Shown here piece by piece: positions 43,546 to 54,779 of a stretch of DNA of 64,000 nt. Below the pieces are notes generated by a model, which saw only the letters and a program-made list of their open reading frames with translations, did no database searches and was not told where the DNA came from. This DNA is from Selaginella moellendorffii (taxonomy: Eukaryota > Streptophyta > Lycopodiopsida > Selaginellales > Selaginellaceae): contig NW_003314375.1 of assembly GCF_000143415.4 (NCBI RefSeq), positions 395,235 through 459,234 on the forward strand. The letters are read 5' to 3'. The first letter of the stretch is position 1, and each line of letters opens with the position of its first letter. The translations under genes were made by a program, and so were the position numbers.

Positions 43546-44390
43546 GCAACATGCTGCATGCGCTATTGGTGAACAACCGATCAAGGTAGATTTAAAATTC
43601 TTTACTTTTTTCTGAAGACAATTTGCAGGGACTGCTGAATGCTGCAGCTATGGCTAGGCTGGCGCTTGGAGAAGCTTTGACGAATCTTGTTTGGGCTAAG
43701 GTACTCTCATCTTAATTGTGTTTACACACCTTATGATCTGTTTAACTTTGCAGGTTGAACTTGATTCCGAAATATATGTACAATCCTGCTGTTGCTCTTC
43801 GTGACACTGTGATCGAGCTTGAGGTTGCAATAGAAGGTGGAAAGGACAGCTTGTCAATGGCTGTTCAAGCAGGTGGTGAAACTGTCAAGGCACTTGCGAA
43901 TCTCGTCATTAGTCGTATGTGACTTGTCCAGACATTACGCTCATCGTCACCCCTGATTTGAAGGTACTGAAATTCATATCCTTTCATTCAAATCTGATTA
44001 CTTGCTTCTTCCAGATTGGAGAGGAAGTTGTTCTTTTGTTGGGACTGGCAAAGGTCGTCTAGGAGGTTTTGCACTGGCCCAATTTTTTTATCAGGTCAGA
44101 CAAACTGTGGTTTTCTTTCCTTGCTAGCTTCCACTATGCGGATTAGTGATACTTGCCTGGACGTTGAAATATTTAAAACGTGCCTTCAATGCGACACAGG
44201 TGATCATGTCATTCATCGGTTTTCTTTTTTAAACAATCTGGATTTTTCTGCGGACAGACCTTATTGGCAAGAAACTTATTTCTGCAGGACATGATATCAG
44301 AGTTATAGTTTCATTGCTATAGGTTCATAGTTTCATTGTCTTTGCGAGAAATTATGGCATTGAAGTAGACATTCGGACACTCTAAGCATA
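43546..44390 (+). pseudogene. FGAM synthase (PurL, phosphoribosylformylglycinamidine synthase) fragment
   Basis: Spliced reading gives consecutive PurL blocks: ACAIGEQPIK (to 43585); LLNAAAMARLALGEALTNLV (43629-43700); AIEGGKDSLSM and ANLVIS (43754-43963, then DITLIVTPDLK); GTGKGRLGGFALAQ (44015-44094); KYLKRAFNATQDLIGKKLIS (44128-44199 joined to 44258) and AGHDIS; then ARNYGIEVDIR. PurL catalyses the ATP- and glutamine-dependent fourth step of purine synthesis, in plants in organelles. Introns are 33-59 nt with GT-AG ends. Only the middle-to-C-terminal synthase part is here; a stop after VIS (43921) and lost segments show a pseudogene. Confidence 0.85.
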
Positions 44391-45110
44391 TCCATGGGAG
44401 GAGCTATTGCTACAGAAGTCGGGGATGAGACCACTGAACCATTAGAATCAGAAACAGATCAAGCATCAACTTAAATGCAGTCAAAGACGTGTTCACAACC
44501 TTGAGCTTCAGGTAACCTCTATCCCTGCTTCATTGTAAGAGAGCGCCAGTGCTGAGAATTTCTTCTGTAACTTTTCCACCCCATACACCAGGGATGCATG
44601 AAGAACTGGGCATTTCAAGCTTTTTACACTATGCAGAAAGGAATCATACTATTCAACCAGAAGCCTTGCATGAGTATTGATTTCCTTATAAAAGCCAAGA
44701 AGTGGAGAAAATTCCTGAAGAGGTTGCCAGGTTCCTCCTGAGTGCCACAGGTCTCAACAGAGGCAGGATCCGAGTTGGCAACGTAAAATCTGGCTGGAAA
44801 ATTATGGTTATGGTAACAAAGTTTTGAGTAATTTTGGACAAGGTATCAATGCTTTATCAATTACAGATTTTTATTACTGCTGCAACAGATAGAGATAGCG
44901 GCATTATGCATCTTGCATTTGAACTGGTGGAGAAAGTTGCCAGAAATAACTTTCAACACATTACTGAAACCAAGAACACAAAATTCACAGACTGTGAATG
45001 GCATTCTTGCGTTCATAAGAAAACAAGTTTAGTGACGATATCAGCCTCAACACTCTCGCTTTTCTGCGTTTTTGCGCCTTGGTGAAGGAGAGCTCAGTAC
45101 TTTCAGATAG
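44391..45110 (+). pseudogene. BIG-type Sec7 ARF-GEF fragment (internally deleted)
   Basis: Order: QRRVHNLELQ, then KGIILFNQKP and IDFLIKAKK (start of a Sec7 domain), then in another frame IPEEVARFLLSATGLNRG; a jump directly to RVGNVKSGWKIMVMV, FITAATDRDSG and LAFELVEKVARNNFQHITET, KFTDC, and the broken ISxNTLAFLRFC block. In plant BIG proteins, the second group lies several hundred residues after the Sec7 domain, so the catalytic core has been lost. BIGs activate ARF GTPases at the trans-Golgi. Frame changes at the PEEVA and TDC positions confirm decay. It follows the PurL piece directly, on the same strand. Confidence 0.8.
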
Positions 45111-46060
45111 TAACAAACACCAAGTTGTTCTGTGCGACTTCATTGGAATCATCAAAAGACAGCAATCAGTGATTTTGAGAAGTAAGTTTGTTATTACTCT
45201 TGTTACCACAGGCTGACAATTCATTCAGATGAGATTGTCAGTAAATTGTCATAACAACCAACGAGTTTATATGCCCAAGCAGACGTGTTTGCTTGGTCAT
45301 TAAGGAATCTCTCGCAGTCTAAATGTTTCTTTCTTCATATCCCCAAGGAACCTTGAGCAGAAGGTGTTCTGGATTATTAGATTCTTCATAGAGTAAGTTC
45401 CTGAAGGTTCATTCCTTGCAGCTCTACAGTTACCTTGTTCTTGCAGACTTTCACAGGCAACCGTCCATCCCTAAGTGTGCTGTATTATAGATCCAGATTA
45501 CAAATGATCAAATCCAGATTTTGATTTGATATCAAGTGATGTTATCAAATTATCATCTATGTGCTGTTATCTTCAAAGATGTAGGCAATAACAGCATCAA
45601 TGCAGGGAAGAATGCTGTATCCGCCATATGTGTATAAGTTTTGGAAAGCATTGCCATAGTTGCTCAAGAAAGAGAAAGAGATTGAAAAACACTAGAGGAA
45701 AAACTCATGCATATGTACCATCATTCCCGCCCAGCAAGTGGTAAATCTGAGAGAAAAGCTTTCACACTTCCACTGGGACCAAGTATGGAAGTAAAAAAAA
45801 CAATTTTTTTTTATGATCTAGAGCTACATGCTAACGATGAAATTCACGCCTTGCTGTGTCAGACAAATGACCCAACCTGCGTAGTATCAAACTTGTAAGA
45901 AATGAGTACTACTTACATGAACAACCCCTGAAAATCAGTGTTGGCAAGGATGCATTCATGTCCCAGGCAATCTATGAGAAGATCCTCTGGTGTTTCAATC
46001 CCACAAACAGCAACAACAACCAGACAACCAACTTGAGTTCCTTCAACTCAATCACGAAGT
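45111..46060 (+). pseudogene. Further captured exon-like sequence, unidentified
   Basis: 45707-46060 reads as coding-like segments (SMEVKKTIFFYDLELHANDE; LKISVGKDAFMSQAIYEKIL) interrupted by a stop at 45896. It runs into the 46060-46160 segment shared with the Helitron copy A. Same strand as the PurL and BIG pieces. The protein family is not recognised. 45111-45700 holds nothing I can name. Confidence 0.35.
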
Positions 46061-46908
46061 AGACTGTCTCTCAGTTTCTCCGAGTGACCAAGTCAGCTTG
46101 CAGGGAGACTTGTGATGCTGCAAATATTAAACCTGGTGAATCAATCCTTTTAAGAGTGCCTTGGCTGGGAATTGAGTAAGCATGTGCATGGCCTTGCCAC
46201 CAGTTTTCACCATCTATGCTCAGGTTACTACAAGCAAAAGCTTTGTTAACTTCTTCTCAGAGATGAAAGAAAAACTCGAGCTACCTTCTGCAGTTCCATA
46301 AGCTAAGGAGTCCTTTCTGGTACATCCAATCACATGAAGTTCCTTGGGTAAAAAATTGATAGCATAGACTGATTTTGTTTTTGAGTTGTATTTGTTATTA
46401 TCAGAGATTCAACAGCTGAAAGGGTGCTAAATCTTATCAAGTGGTGGGCTGTTCAATGAGAACGATAAAAATTAAAAATAGTAGAGAAAAAGGAGAAACC
46501 ACATGTCATACAAATAGCAGATAGCTTAAAAACATAAAAGTTAGAATTTATGCTAGGGTCCTCTCATGATAAATTTAAATGATGATGTAAAATGTTTTTA
46601 AAAATTTCACAATAATCTTAATAAATGCAAATAATACAGCTTTTTAATTATTAATAACGTAGCTACTGAATAGTTATATTACTATTGCAGTAAAATTAAT
46701 GGCATGCATTGGAAATTGGGATTAGAGCAGTAACAAAAAATTTGGAATTTTGTCACACATGATGACATTTTGACCCTTCTATGACAATACAAGTTTACTT
46801 CTTCTTTTAAACAAATAAACTCCATTATATCACTCACCACTATAGTGTTCAGAAAATGCTAATAATAATCACTATTTTACAATACAATGATAATAATAAA
46901 AATAGAGA
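46060..46908 (-). mobile_element. Inverted copy of Helitron-like element A 5' part (copy B)
   Basis: Matches 47-965 in reverse orientation, from TAGACTGTCTCTCAG (46061) to the terminal AATAGAGA (46901-46908), whose reverse complement TCTCTATT is a standard Helitron 5' start. Copy B reads leftward, so the PurL, BIG and unknown fragments to its left would be its cargo, all antisense to the element, as in copy A. Its 3' end was not found to the left. Confidence 0.6.
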
Positions 46909-48060
46909 ATATATATATATAAATATAATGAAACAAAAAATTCTTGAGGATATCTTAGAATATCATTATTTTTAATATCTTTATAAATAAGAATAATGTT
47001 ATAAATCATTTTTAGTCTTCAATATTAGCATTTTCCACAAAATCCATGTTATATGTATGTATGTTATATGTTCTTTCTATATTTCATTCTATAGTATTAT
47101 AATCTATTTATTTTATATTAATCTTATATTTTAGGTCAAGTTCAAAAAGAATTTTACATGATTTTCTTAAACATTCTAAGTCCACTTACAATATCAATTT
47201 TTTCCAACTTTTATAAAATATATGCATAAAAATAAAATTCACAAAAGACTTCCAGAGGTGTTGGATTTGGGACTTCTGGACTAGGGAATTCGTGATTTAC
47301 CAAGACTTGATATATGGGAATATCCCTATACCCATGATCTTCAAGACAGTGCTCCACACAAAGGAAGCCTTTAGTTCAAACTATGGATTTTGATAAAGTA
47401 TGGTACCTACAAAAATGGCCCCAAAATTCCAAAATTCCAAGCAAGGGCCTCAAGAAATTGACCACACAATACAAGAGAAGTTCCTGAATGTTGGAGACTA
47501 TCCTGGAATAGAAAAAAAACTTCTTTAGACAATCACTGTTCTGTGAGGTGACCAAAAAGCCGAAAAGAAGTGCATTGAGGATGATCTTTGATCAACAGGT
47601 TCTGTGAAGAACCAGCAGCAGCTGTGGTTGTGACACCTCTGTAACCTCAGCATATGCCACCACCACTGCAGTACCAGCAAGTAGCCTTTCGACCATACTG
47701 TCCGTATGATCCGTTTCATAAACATAAGCTTTTCCGTATGATCCGTCTCATAAACATAAGCTTTTATCACCTTTTAGGGCGCGTGTTTGTTCTGACTGTG
47801 TGATCTCACAGGTTGAAGATGATTATGTGCACGAGATTCTAGCGGCAAAAGCTGTATGAGATCCCCATCTATGCAGGAGAACAAGGTAAAAACAAAGAAA
47901 AACTCGATCAGTTTTTGTTCCTCATTCGTTTGCTTTTCTTCCATGCAGGCGCTCCAAAGTTCTCACAATCGATCTTCAACACTAGATCCCATGGTGAAAA
48001 CTCTTAATTTGTTTCCAACCAAAGACTTTTTGGGAGCATTAACAATTTAATCTTTTGAAA
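46909..48060. other. No recognised gene
   Basis: AT-rich to 47240, then ordinary composition. A short direct repeat of CCGTATGATCCGTxTCATAAAC lies at 47700-47760. Coding-like scraps around 47560-47720 and 47800-47850 are unrecognised. Confidence 0.4.
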
Positions 48061-48693
48061 GAGCTATAACTAGCTCTTGAACACCTCATCTAGTTATCCC
48101 ACTTGTTCATCCATGTTTATTCTAGCTTTGGACTCCTCAATGTCATATCATCACCCACCATATAAGTATAACCTTCCTTTGCCACATTGGTTTCCTTAGA
48201 GTCCTTCTACTATCCCATAGGAATTTACCACACCTCCTAGACTCTTGGAGATGATCTCTTTAGGATTTCACCCCCTAGATATATCTAGCCTCAAATATAT
48301 TAGGCCCTTAGATATATCAGGCCTTAAGTCTATTTAGCTCTAGATCAACCCTTTAAGTTATTAGTGGAATGAGATGGTTATGGTATTGTTCTACTTCAAT
48401 AGCTAAGTTTTGGGACTTTGGTCTTGACACTTCAATGTATCACATCACTGCAAGGAACCAACTTCTTGAGGTGTCGAAGGCTAAAGGATCCCCGAAAGCA
48501 TGACCAAAATAATAAAGAGTTCATCGGATGAGTCTGAGTCTGAGATTAAGTCTGAGACTGACTCTAAGACCGAGTTCAAAACTAAGTCGAGAGATGAGAT
48601 CGAGTTTGAGACCGCCTCTGAGACCAAGTGCAAGACTAAGTCCGAGATCCAAGATTGGGTCCGAGACTGAGTCCAAGATCAAGTCCGAGACAG
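48061..48693 (+). repeat. Degenerate minisatellite-LTR relative (copy 4, left part)
   Basis: 48070-48170 resembles 5265-5360 of copy 1 with many C-to-T changes; 48525-48690 is decayed GAGTCTGAGA-type minisatellite. Copy 3 is inserted into it: the minisatellite resumes at 51219. Confidence 0.55.
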
Positions 48694-48894
48694 TGTGAGA
48701 CACAAAATCCCTAGTCCCCAAAGTGGAGCCGGAAGGGTGCCACATGGTAGTGGCCGAAGCAAAAGCCAAATGAGCGTAACACGTTTGGACCAAAAGCCCC
48801 AACTTGAAAGGTCGAAAGCGGGAATGGAACTCCCAACGAAGTGCTCGAGAAACAAGCACGAAGTGAGCAATAAGTGAGTCTTTAGAAAAGGGAC

Positions 48895-49330
48895 CCGAGA
48901 TGGGTCCAAGATAGAGTCTGAGATGGAGTCCAAGATGGACCCGAGATGGAGTCCGAGATGGACCCAAGATGGACCCAAGATGGACCCGAGATGGAGTTTG
49001 AGATGGACCCGAGATGGAGTTTGAGATGGACCTGAGATGGACCCGAGATGGAGTCTAAGATGGACCCCAGATGGAGTCCGAGATGGACCCAAGATGGAGT
49101 CCAAGATGGACCCAAGATGGAGTCCGAGATGGACCCGAGATGGAGTCCAAGATGGACCCGAGATGGAGTTCGAGATGGACCCGAGATGGAGTTCGAGATG
49201 GAGTCCGAGATGGACCCGAGATGGAGTCTGAGATGGAAACGAGACCGAGACTGAGATTGAGACTGAGTTCGAGTCCGAGTCCGAGTCCGAAACTGGGACC
49301 GGGACTGAGTTTGAGTCCGAGTCCGAGTCC
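48895..49330. repeat. GAGATGGACCC / GAGATGGAGTCC minisatellite
   Basis: 12-bp units alternate in variable order, then grade into GAGTCCGAGTCC hexamers. Apparent long proteins on either strand are artefacts. Confidence 0.9.
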
Positions 49331-49372
49331 AAATACTAATATAGGCTGTTGGGCAAAATCCCAAAGTGATCG

Positions 49373-49650
49373 TCCCCCCGGGGGGGCCGGAAGGGGGGGG
49401 GGGGGGGGGTACGGGGGGGGGGGGGGGGGCGGTGGGGGTCTCGGGGGGGGGGGGGGGGGGGGTGGGGGGCGGGGGGGGGGGGGGGGATATGGGCGGGGGG
49501 CGGGCGGTGGGGGGGGGGGGGGGGGGGGTCAACTGGGGGGGACGGGGCGGGAGGGTTGGGGGGGGGGGGGGGGTAGGGGAGCTGGAAGAACCCAAGCCAA
49601 TACCAAAATCGGGGGGGGGGGGGGGGGGGGGGGCGGCTACGGGGGGTTCC
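49373..49650. repeat. Long poly-G-rich tract
   Basis: About 280 bp dominated by G runs of up to 20 broken by single A, T or C. It generates Gly-rich and Pro-rich false ORFs on both strands. The position matches shorter G-runs at 33020 and 51380 in related sequence. The run length may be inflated by sequencing error. Confidence 0.8.
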
Positions 49651-50277
49651 CAAAGGGTTAATAGGGAGAGTGTGGGGGTTGGAGCCTAGTGGAGCCAGTT
49701 TGGCCAGGAAAGGTTAGTTTGGCCAAGAAAGGCTAGTTTGGCCCAAGAAGGCCATACCCAATGTTGGGTGATGAGCTAACCACTAGGAAGTCCAAAACTA
49801 AAGTGAATACAGACCAACAAGCGGGGTAGCTTAGTGAAGTGTTCAAGAGTCGGCTCTAGTTCCCCCGAGAGATCAAATGGTCAATGCTCCCAGTCCAAGT
49901 GTGGGTGGCACTACCTACTTAGATACCTGGCATGGCTCAACAGAACCTCGCTCTAAGCCCATGGCTAGAGCACCCAAAGGCAGAAGGCGGGGAGAGTACC
50001 CACGAAGCTCACGTAAGGCCATGGTGTTCTGAAATGTTGCCCCAAAGTCCCAGACTATGAAAAGAAAGAGGAGCTGTCTTCTAGTATAAAGACCAAAGAT
50101 ACGGTCATATAAGGAGGAAGCCCTAGAGGACCATGGGACTTAATGTTCAGGCTTGTGGGCCTTGATCCAGTGGTAGTGTTGGCAAACACGGCCATGGACA
50201 TAAAGGGACTTGGTGAGGACTGGAAAAGGGATATTGGGGAAGGCTAATCCCCATATTTATGGGCATCCTAAGGATGC

Positions 50278-50870
50278 TGTAAGCTCATGAATTTGGACTT
50301 CCCGGGAGGTCACCCAGCCTAGTACTATTCAAACCCAAGGACACTTAACCCCAAATATCCCAAGACCCTTAACCGATTGGAAAAGGGGGCGCACTCTTAT
50401 TCATGGGCTCTTTCCTTCTATATTTGAACCCAACGGATCGTCTTTCGAGTCGTTCCCTTTGGTTGCTTACAATCCACCACACTTCCCTGCAAGTTCACGC
50501 CCTTGTGAACGAAAGCTAAGAGCCGCAACTCTTTTGAGAGCCTCGCTCTTTTGACACCCTACCCCTCAGGTTGAGCCTAGCGGGAGCAAACTGGAACAGC
50601 CAGATGTCAATCAACATGTGGTGTGATTCCCCTAACGAACCAACAGAGTCGGACTCGAGACCTCTCTAATACCAAATGTAAGCTCATAAATTTGGACTTC
50701 CCAGGAGCTTACTCAGCCCAGTACTATTTAAACCCAAGGACACTTAACCCCAAATATCCCAAGACCCTTAATCGATTGGAAAAGGGGGTGCACTCTTATT
50801 CATGTGCCCTTTCCTTTTATATTTAAATCCAACAAATCGTCTTTCAAGTCGTTCCCTTTGGTTGCTTACA
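50278..50870 (-). mobile_element. TRIM (terminal-repeat retrotransposon in miniature)
   Basis: Two 194-bp LTRs (50278-50471 and 50677-50870), each TGTAAGC...GCTTACA, separated by only ~205 bp and flanked by GATGC (50273-50277 and 50871-50875). Read on the minus strand, the sequence next to the 5' LTR is TGGTATTAGAGAGGT, close to the initiator-Met tRNA-type site TGGTATCAGAGC. The other side is purine-rich. No coding capacity. It sits inside copy 3 of the minisatellite LTR. Confidence 0.9.
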
Positions 50871-51218
50871 GATGCTAAGGAGTGGATCTAAGATGATCAC
50901 TCATGGATGGATGGCCCAGTTCTTGAGAGATGGGACTGTGATGTAGGTGGTGTTAGACCACCAGTGTGGCCAAGTTGAAGGGGCATAGCCTTAGCATAAC
51001 AAGCTGATATATCGATGGTACCTTGGGGTGTCGGCCATGGGATCGGACATGTGAAGCACTTGGACCAAGTGCAAAGGTTGAGTGGTAGGGATGCCATTCT
51101 TGGGGCTAGCAAACCCAAGTCCGAAATAGGGCTTATGGAGGTTGTGAGTGAGACTCTTCCAAGTGGTCGGAGATGTGGTTAAGTGACTAAAGTAGAATAG
51201 AAAAATTAATCACTTATA

Positions 51219-52586
51219 GATAGAGTCTGAGGTCGGGTCCGAGATCGAGTTTGAGATCAAGTCCAAGACTGAGTCCGAGATTGAGTCCAAGATTGAGTCC
51301 GAGATTGAGATCGAGACCAAGACCGAGTCTAAATACTAATACAAGTCGTGGGGTGAAAGCCCAAAGCATGTGTCTCCTGGGGGGGGGGGGGGGGGGGCTG
51401 TAGGGGGTTCCAAAAGTATAGTAGGGATAGTGAGGTCTAGGAATCAGTCTTGAAGGAACTCTCTAGTGGTGCTTCCAAATTAACTTGAGGTTGAAACTAG
51501 GGCTAAGGGGCCTTGGGTGGGAGTGAGCATGGACTCGAGTGGTGTTGGAAGGGCCACCCAAGGAAGTCCTCAAGAGCAATTCCCACTCCTAGAAGGGAAA
51601 TTGACTATAGTGCTCCTGGCTCATGTGGAATGGTGCCCCACTTGAGTACCTTATGGCTTATTGGTCTTCGCCCTTCCTAAAGGCTTGAGCCTTCCCTTTA
51701 GGATGGAAGTGGGGGAGTAGGGGTACCCATACTAGGCCGTTAGGCCATGGTGTTTCCCCCTGATGTCCCTAAGCAAATGTTGCACCCAAGGCTTGGGATT
51801 TAAAGGGTTTTATGATCAAGTCTTGTTGTACTAATGGATGTTAGGAATCTGAATGTTCTTGGCTGCTTGTGCCTGTGGGGAGTGTAGCCGAACCTTAAAT
51901 CCAATTTAACTTGGGGAAGGGGATTGGGAGAGAATTTGGGAATCCATGGATGGATGGCTAACACTTCATTGCTCGTGTAATGAATTGTTGAAACCAAATA
52001 GGACTAAATAAGAGTTGATACAATAGGCAGGAACCTTGGCAAGGGAACTTAACTAAGGCCAAGGCCATGGTGGTCTGATAGACGAGATAAGCTAGTAAAT
52101 TGGAAAGGAAAATTTTGTGGCTTACATAGGGATGAGCTGAAAGAGAGTCTTGAATGAGCTCATCAATGAATGAGATACTAACCTCATTAAATATCTTTGA
52201 CTCAAGCTCCATGGTAGCATAAGTAGTGTCTCTTGGCCACTTTTATCTAGAGTCCGAGTTTGAGGCTTTGCATGAAGGCTAATGTAAGGAACCAACTCCC
52301 CAAGATGTTGTAGGTTAAAAAATCCCCCAAAATCACAATTGGAATGATAAAAAATTTATTGAATGATACCAAGTTTAAGATTACGTTTAAGACCAAGTTT
52401 GAAACCAAGTCTAAGACTGAGTTTGAGATCTAAGATTTCGAAGGGTCATGACCAAGGCCTTGAAATCCTACTTCTTATTTGGCTCCAGAGTAAAAACCTC
52501 CTTAAATAAGGAATAACTTCCTTGAAGTGTTGTTAATTAAAAAATTCCAAAATCAAGATTTAAACAATAAAGAGTTTGGGGACAAA
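51219..52586. other. Minisatellite remnant, poly-G run and degenerate repeat DNA
   Basis: 51219-51340 continues the copy-4 GAGTCCGAGAT minisatellite; about 22 G lie at 51380-51400. The rest has no credible gene. Phrases near 52370-52440 are again decayed GAGTTTGAGA units. Confidence 0.55.
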
Positions 52587-52771
52587 TATAAGCTTTTATA
52601 TTTGAACTTCCCAGGAGGCCACCCAACTCAGTATTACTCAAACTCAAGTACACTTAATGAGAAGTGTTTCAATATCTTTAAACAATTAAAAAAACATATG
52701 CACTTTTGTTCATAAGCCTTTTTCCTTTATATTTGATCATCTCTTAAATCATTCTTTTTTGGTTGCTTACA
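52587..52771 (-). mobile_element. Solo TRIM LTR, degenerate
   Basis: Aligns along its length with the 194-bp TRIM LTRs (TTTGAACTTCCCAGGAGGCC, ending TTTTTTGGTTGCTTACA) with many C-to-T and G-to-A differences. No convincing target duplication (ACAAA left, CATTA right). Confidence 0.65.
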
Positions 52772-53780
52772 CATTATAGTAGCTTTGAGTGAGTTTTCAA
52801 AGATGATCCATTATATTAAGCTCATGTTAGTACCTTGGTTCATTAAAAGTTTACTTATTGAGGTTTAAAAAAGGTTGTAGCATTCATGTGCTATAATATG
52901 ATGATGAATATGTTAGCACTTGAAGTAAGTTGTTGGATGGAAAAGATGTGGAATTAAGGCATTCACATTGCTAGCAATTGTGTTAGTGGAAGTGGCATTG
53001 TTAGGTTAGGTGATAAGGAGTTTTTCTTGGGGCTTGATTTTTCATGTCAAATTTTACTATTTTGGCTTTACATTGGATCTTGAAGGTAAATAAAGAAGAG
53101 TGTTAGTGTGATATGGATAACTAAAGATATGGTTTTCATGATTGAGTCTTGGGTATTTATTTACATTTACAATGTTGGATATTAGGATTTTATCCTTCTA
53201 TATTTAAAAGAGTAAGGGCGACATATTCAATTGAGATTCTTTTCGAGCTTAATGGTGGAGATGAAGACACGTGGGAAAAACAGTTGAGAGTGGAATGCTT
53301 CACAAAATCCAACTGTCCAAATCTGTGACGATTGATATAGACGGCCAAGATGGCAATATGGGAGGTACTGTTTCAATTCTAGATTTGCAACCGCTCCATC
53401 GACTGGGAGGGAATGCTTTGCTTAAATATGCTTTGCAGATTGATATGTAGATGGTACGTTTCATTTATCCTATTTCTAACCCTAGGAAGGGATTTGTCTC
53501 TGTTTGTAGAGTTCGTAGAATTACCGAGTTCGTGAAGAAAAGAGTCACACTTATGGAAAAAGTATTCAACAGAGAATATCATCTGGTAAAAGAGTCTCCA
53601 CCCCCCTATCTTCGTCCCTGCGATTCTAACTTGAGATGTTCCAGGATGACCAAAATATTCCGGCCAATTGCAGCAATGGTGGCGTCGAGCCTGGTGAGGG
53701 ACCAAAAAACCTCCTACCAAAAGCCGCAACCTACATTTGTTCCAAGCCTAGCAATGCAACTGATGTTAGCCTAGGATAGC
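52772..53780. other. No recognised gene
   Basis: AT-rich to 53220. From 53340 composition rises; a plus-strand frame at 53451-53774 and an overlapping minus-strand frame at 53379-53729 are both open, and I cannot choose between them. It may be an upstream exon of the kelch gene. Confidence 0.35.
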
Positions 53781-53789
53781 CATACCTGC

Positions 53790-54776
53790 TCTTTCTATAA
53801 GAACTGTTTCGTTGTCATGGGTGGCGAGGACGGTGGTAATGCCTATCTAAACGACGTTTATATTCTGGGCACAGGTACATACATTGTGCTGGTTTTAAAC
53901 TTGCGAATTCATTTGCATTTCCAGAAACAATGGCATGGCGGGAGGTAAAGACGACTGGTGCGGAGCTGATGCTAAGAGCCGGGCACACAACAATCAGCCA
54001 TGGAAAGTACGTGAGTCTCTCGTGGGGCTTTTACGTATTTTGTAGCAACTGGTGTTTGGGCAACTTCAAATCCCTCTGGTCCTGGGCCTTCTCCACGTTT
54101 CTCCCTTGCAGGAGATTCCGTGGACGCAGAGCGAGGCATATGATTCTTCTATGGGGGATGTAACGAAGAGCTTGAAGCTCTGGATGACATGTATTTCCTC
54201 GACACAGGTTGGCTTCTTCTTTAATTGACATTGCTGCCATTCTTGACAATATGGTTGCCATTTTTCTGTGAAGAGATGCTGAGGGAGAAAGATCCATCAG
54301 AACCAAAGCTATCCATGCGTAAGGAACTTAAGAGAAGGCGGCAAGAGTATCGTGCCACGCCATTCGTGCTAGGCAAGCAACGGGATGCGGACAAGAGCTT
54401 GGTTTCATCTCACGGAGGTATCTGCAGAAAAACTTGGACCTCTCCAATTTTTCCCTGTCAAACTCATGCTACAGAGTTTCAAGCTCATGTTCAGCTGCTA
54501 GGCGAGAAGATGTTCGAGGCTAGAGTAAGCGACATATTCAACTACAGATACATATTAGAAGCGTCCATCGATGGGAAGCTTTTCTGTGGGCTGCTCTTCT
54601 CGTACAAGCCTGGCTTTGCTCAGGCAGTGCAATCTTACATGGCGAGATTTGTTTCGTTTGATTCTCAGTTACTCTCAATGAAACACTGCAACTTGCAAAA
54701 AATATCCCCAATGGTCTTTAGAAGAGCCTTGTTAGACCTCAAGTTTAATAGTGAGTCTCCTTCTTCTCTCAAGTGA
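53790..54776 (+). pseudogene. Plant kelch-repeat protein gene, 3' part (copy 2)
   Basis: Exon 53790-53874 reads MGGEDGGNAYLNDVYILGT, a kelch blade (GG ... ND-x-Y-x-L). Intron 53875-53924. The next exon continues MAWREVKTTG and RAGHTTISHGKY, the second kelch motif. After 54111 comes FYGGCNEELEALDDMYFLDT, preceded by an in-frame TGA. Intron 54208-54273, then a terminal exon (EKDPSEPKLSMRKELKRRRQ, KMFEARVSDIF, LEASIDGKLFCGLLFS) resembling the C-terminus of Arabidopsis kelch proteins of the At1g18610 type. The upstream blades are missing and one exon has a stop, so probably non-functional. Confidence 0.65.
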
Positions 54777-54779
54777 TGT

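Larger units (their letters stand above)
48694..51218 (-). mobile_element. Minisatellite LTR-like element (copy 3) with nested TRIM
   Basis: Starts TGTGAGACACAAAATCCC and ends at the decayed CACTTATA (compare CGCTTACA). Flanks GACAG (48689-48693) and GATAG (51219-51223) match as a 5-bp duplication with one C/T change. Contains a minisatellite, G-runs, and a nested 593-bp TRIM. Without the TRIM it is about 1.9 kb, close to copy 1. Confidence 0.65.

Noticed and set aside
49336-49689. Gly-rich and Pro-rich ORFs
   Set aside because: They come from the poly-G tract and have no codon or domain signal.
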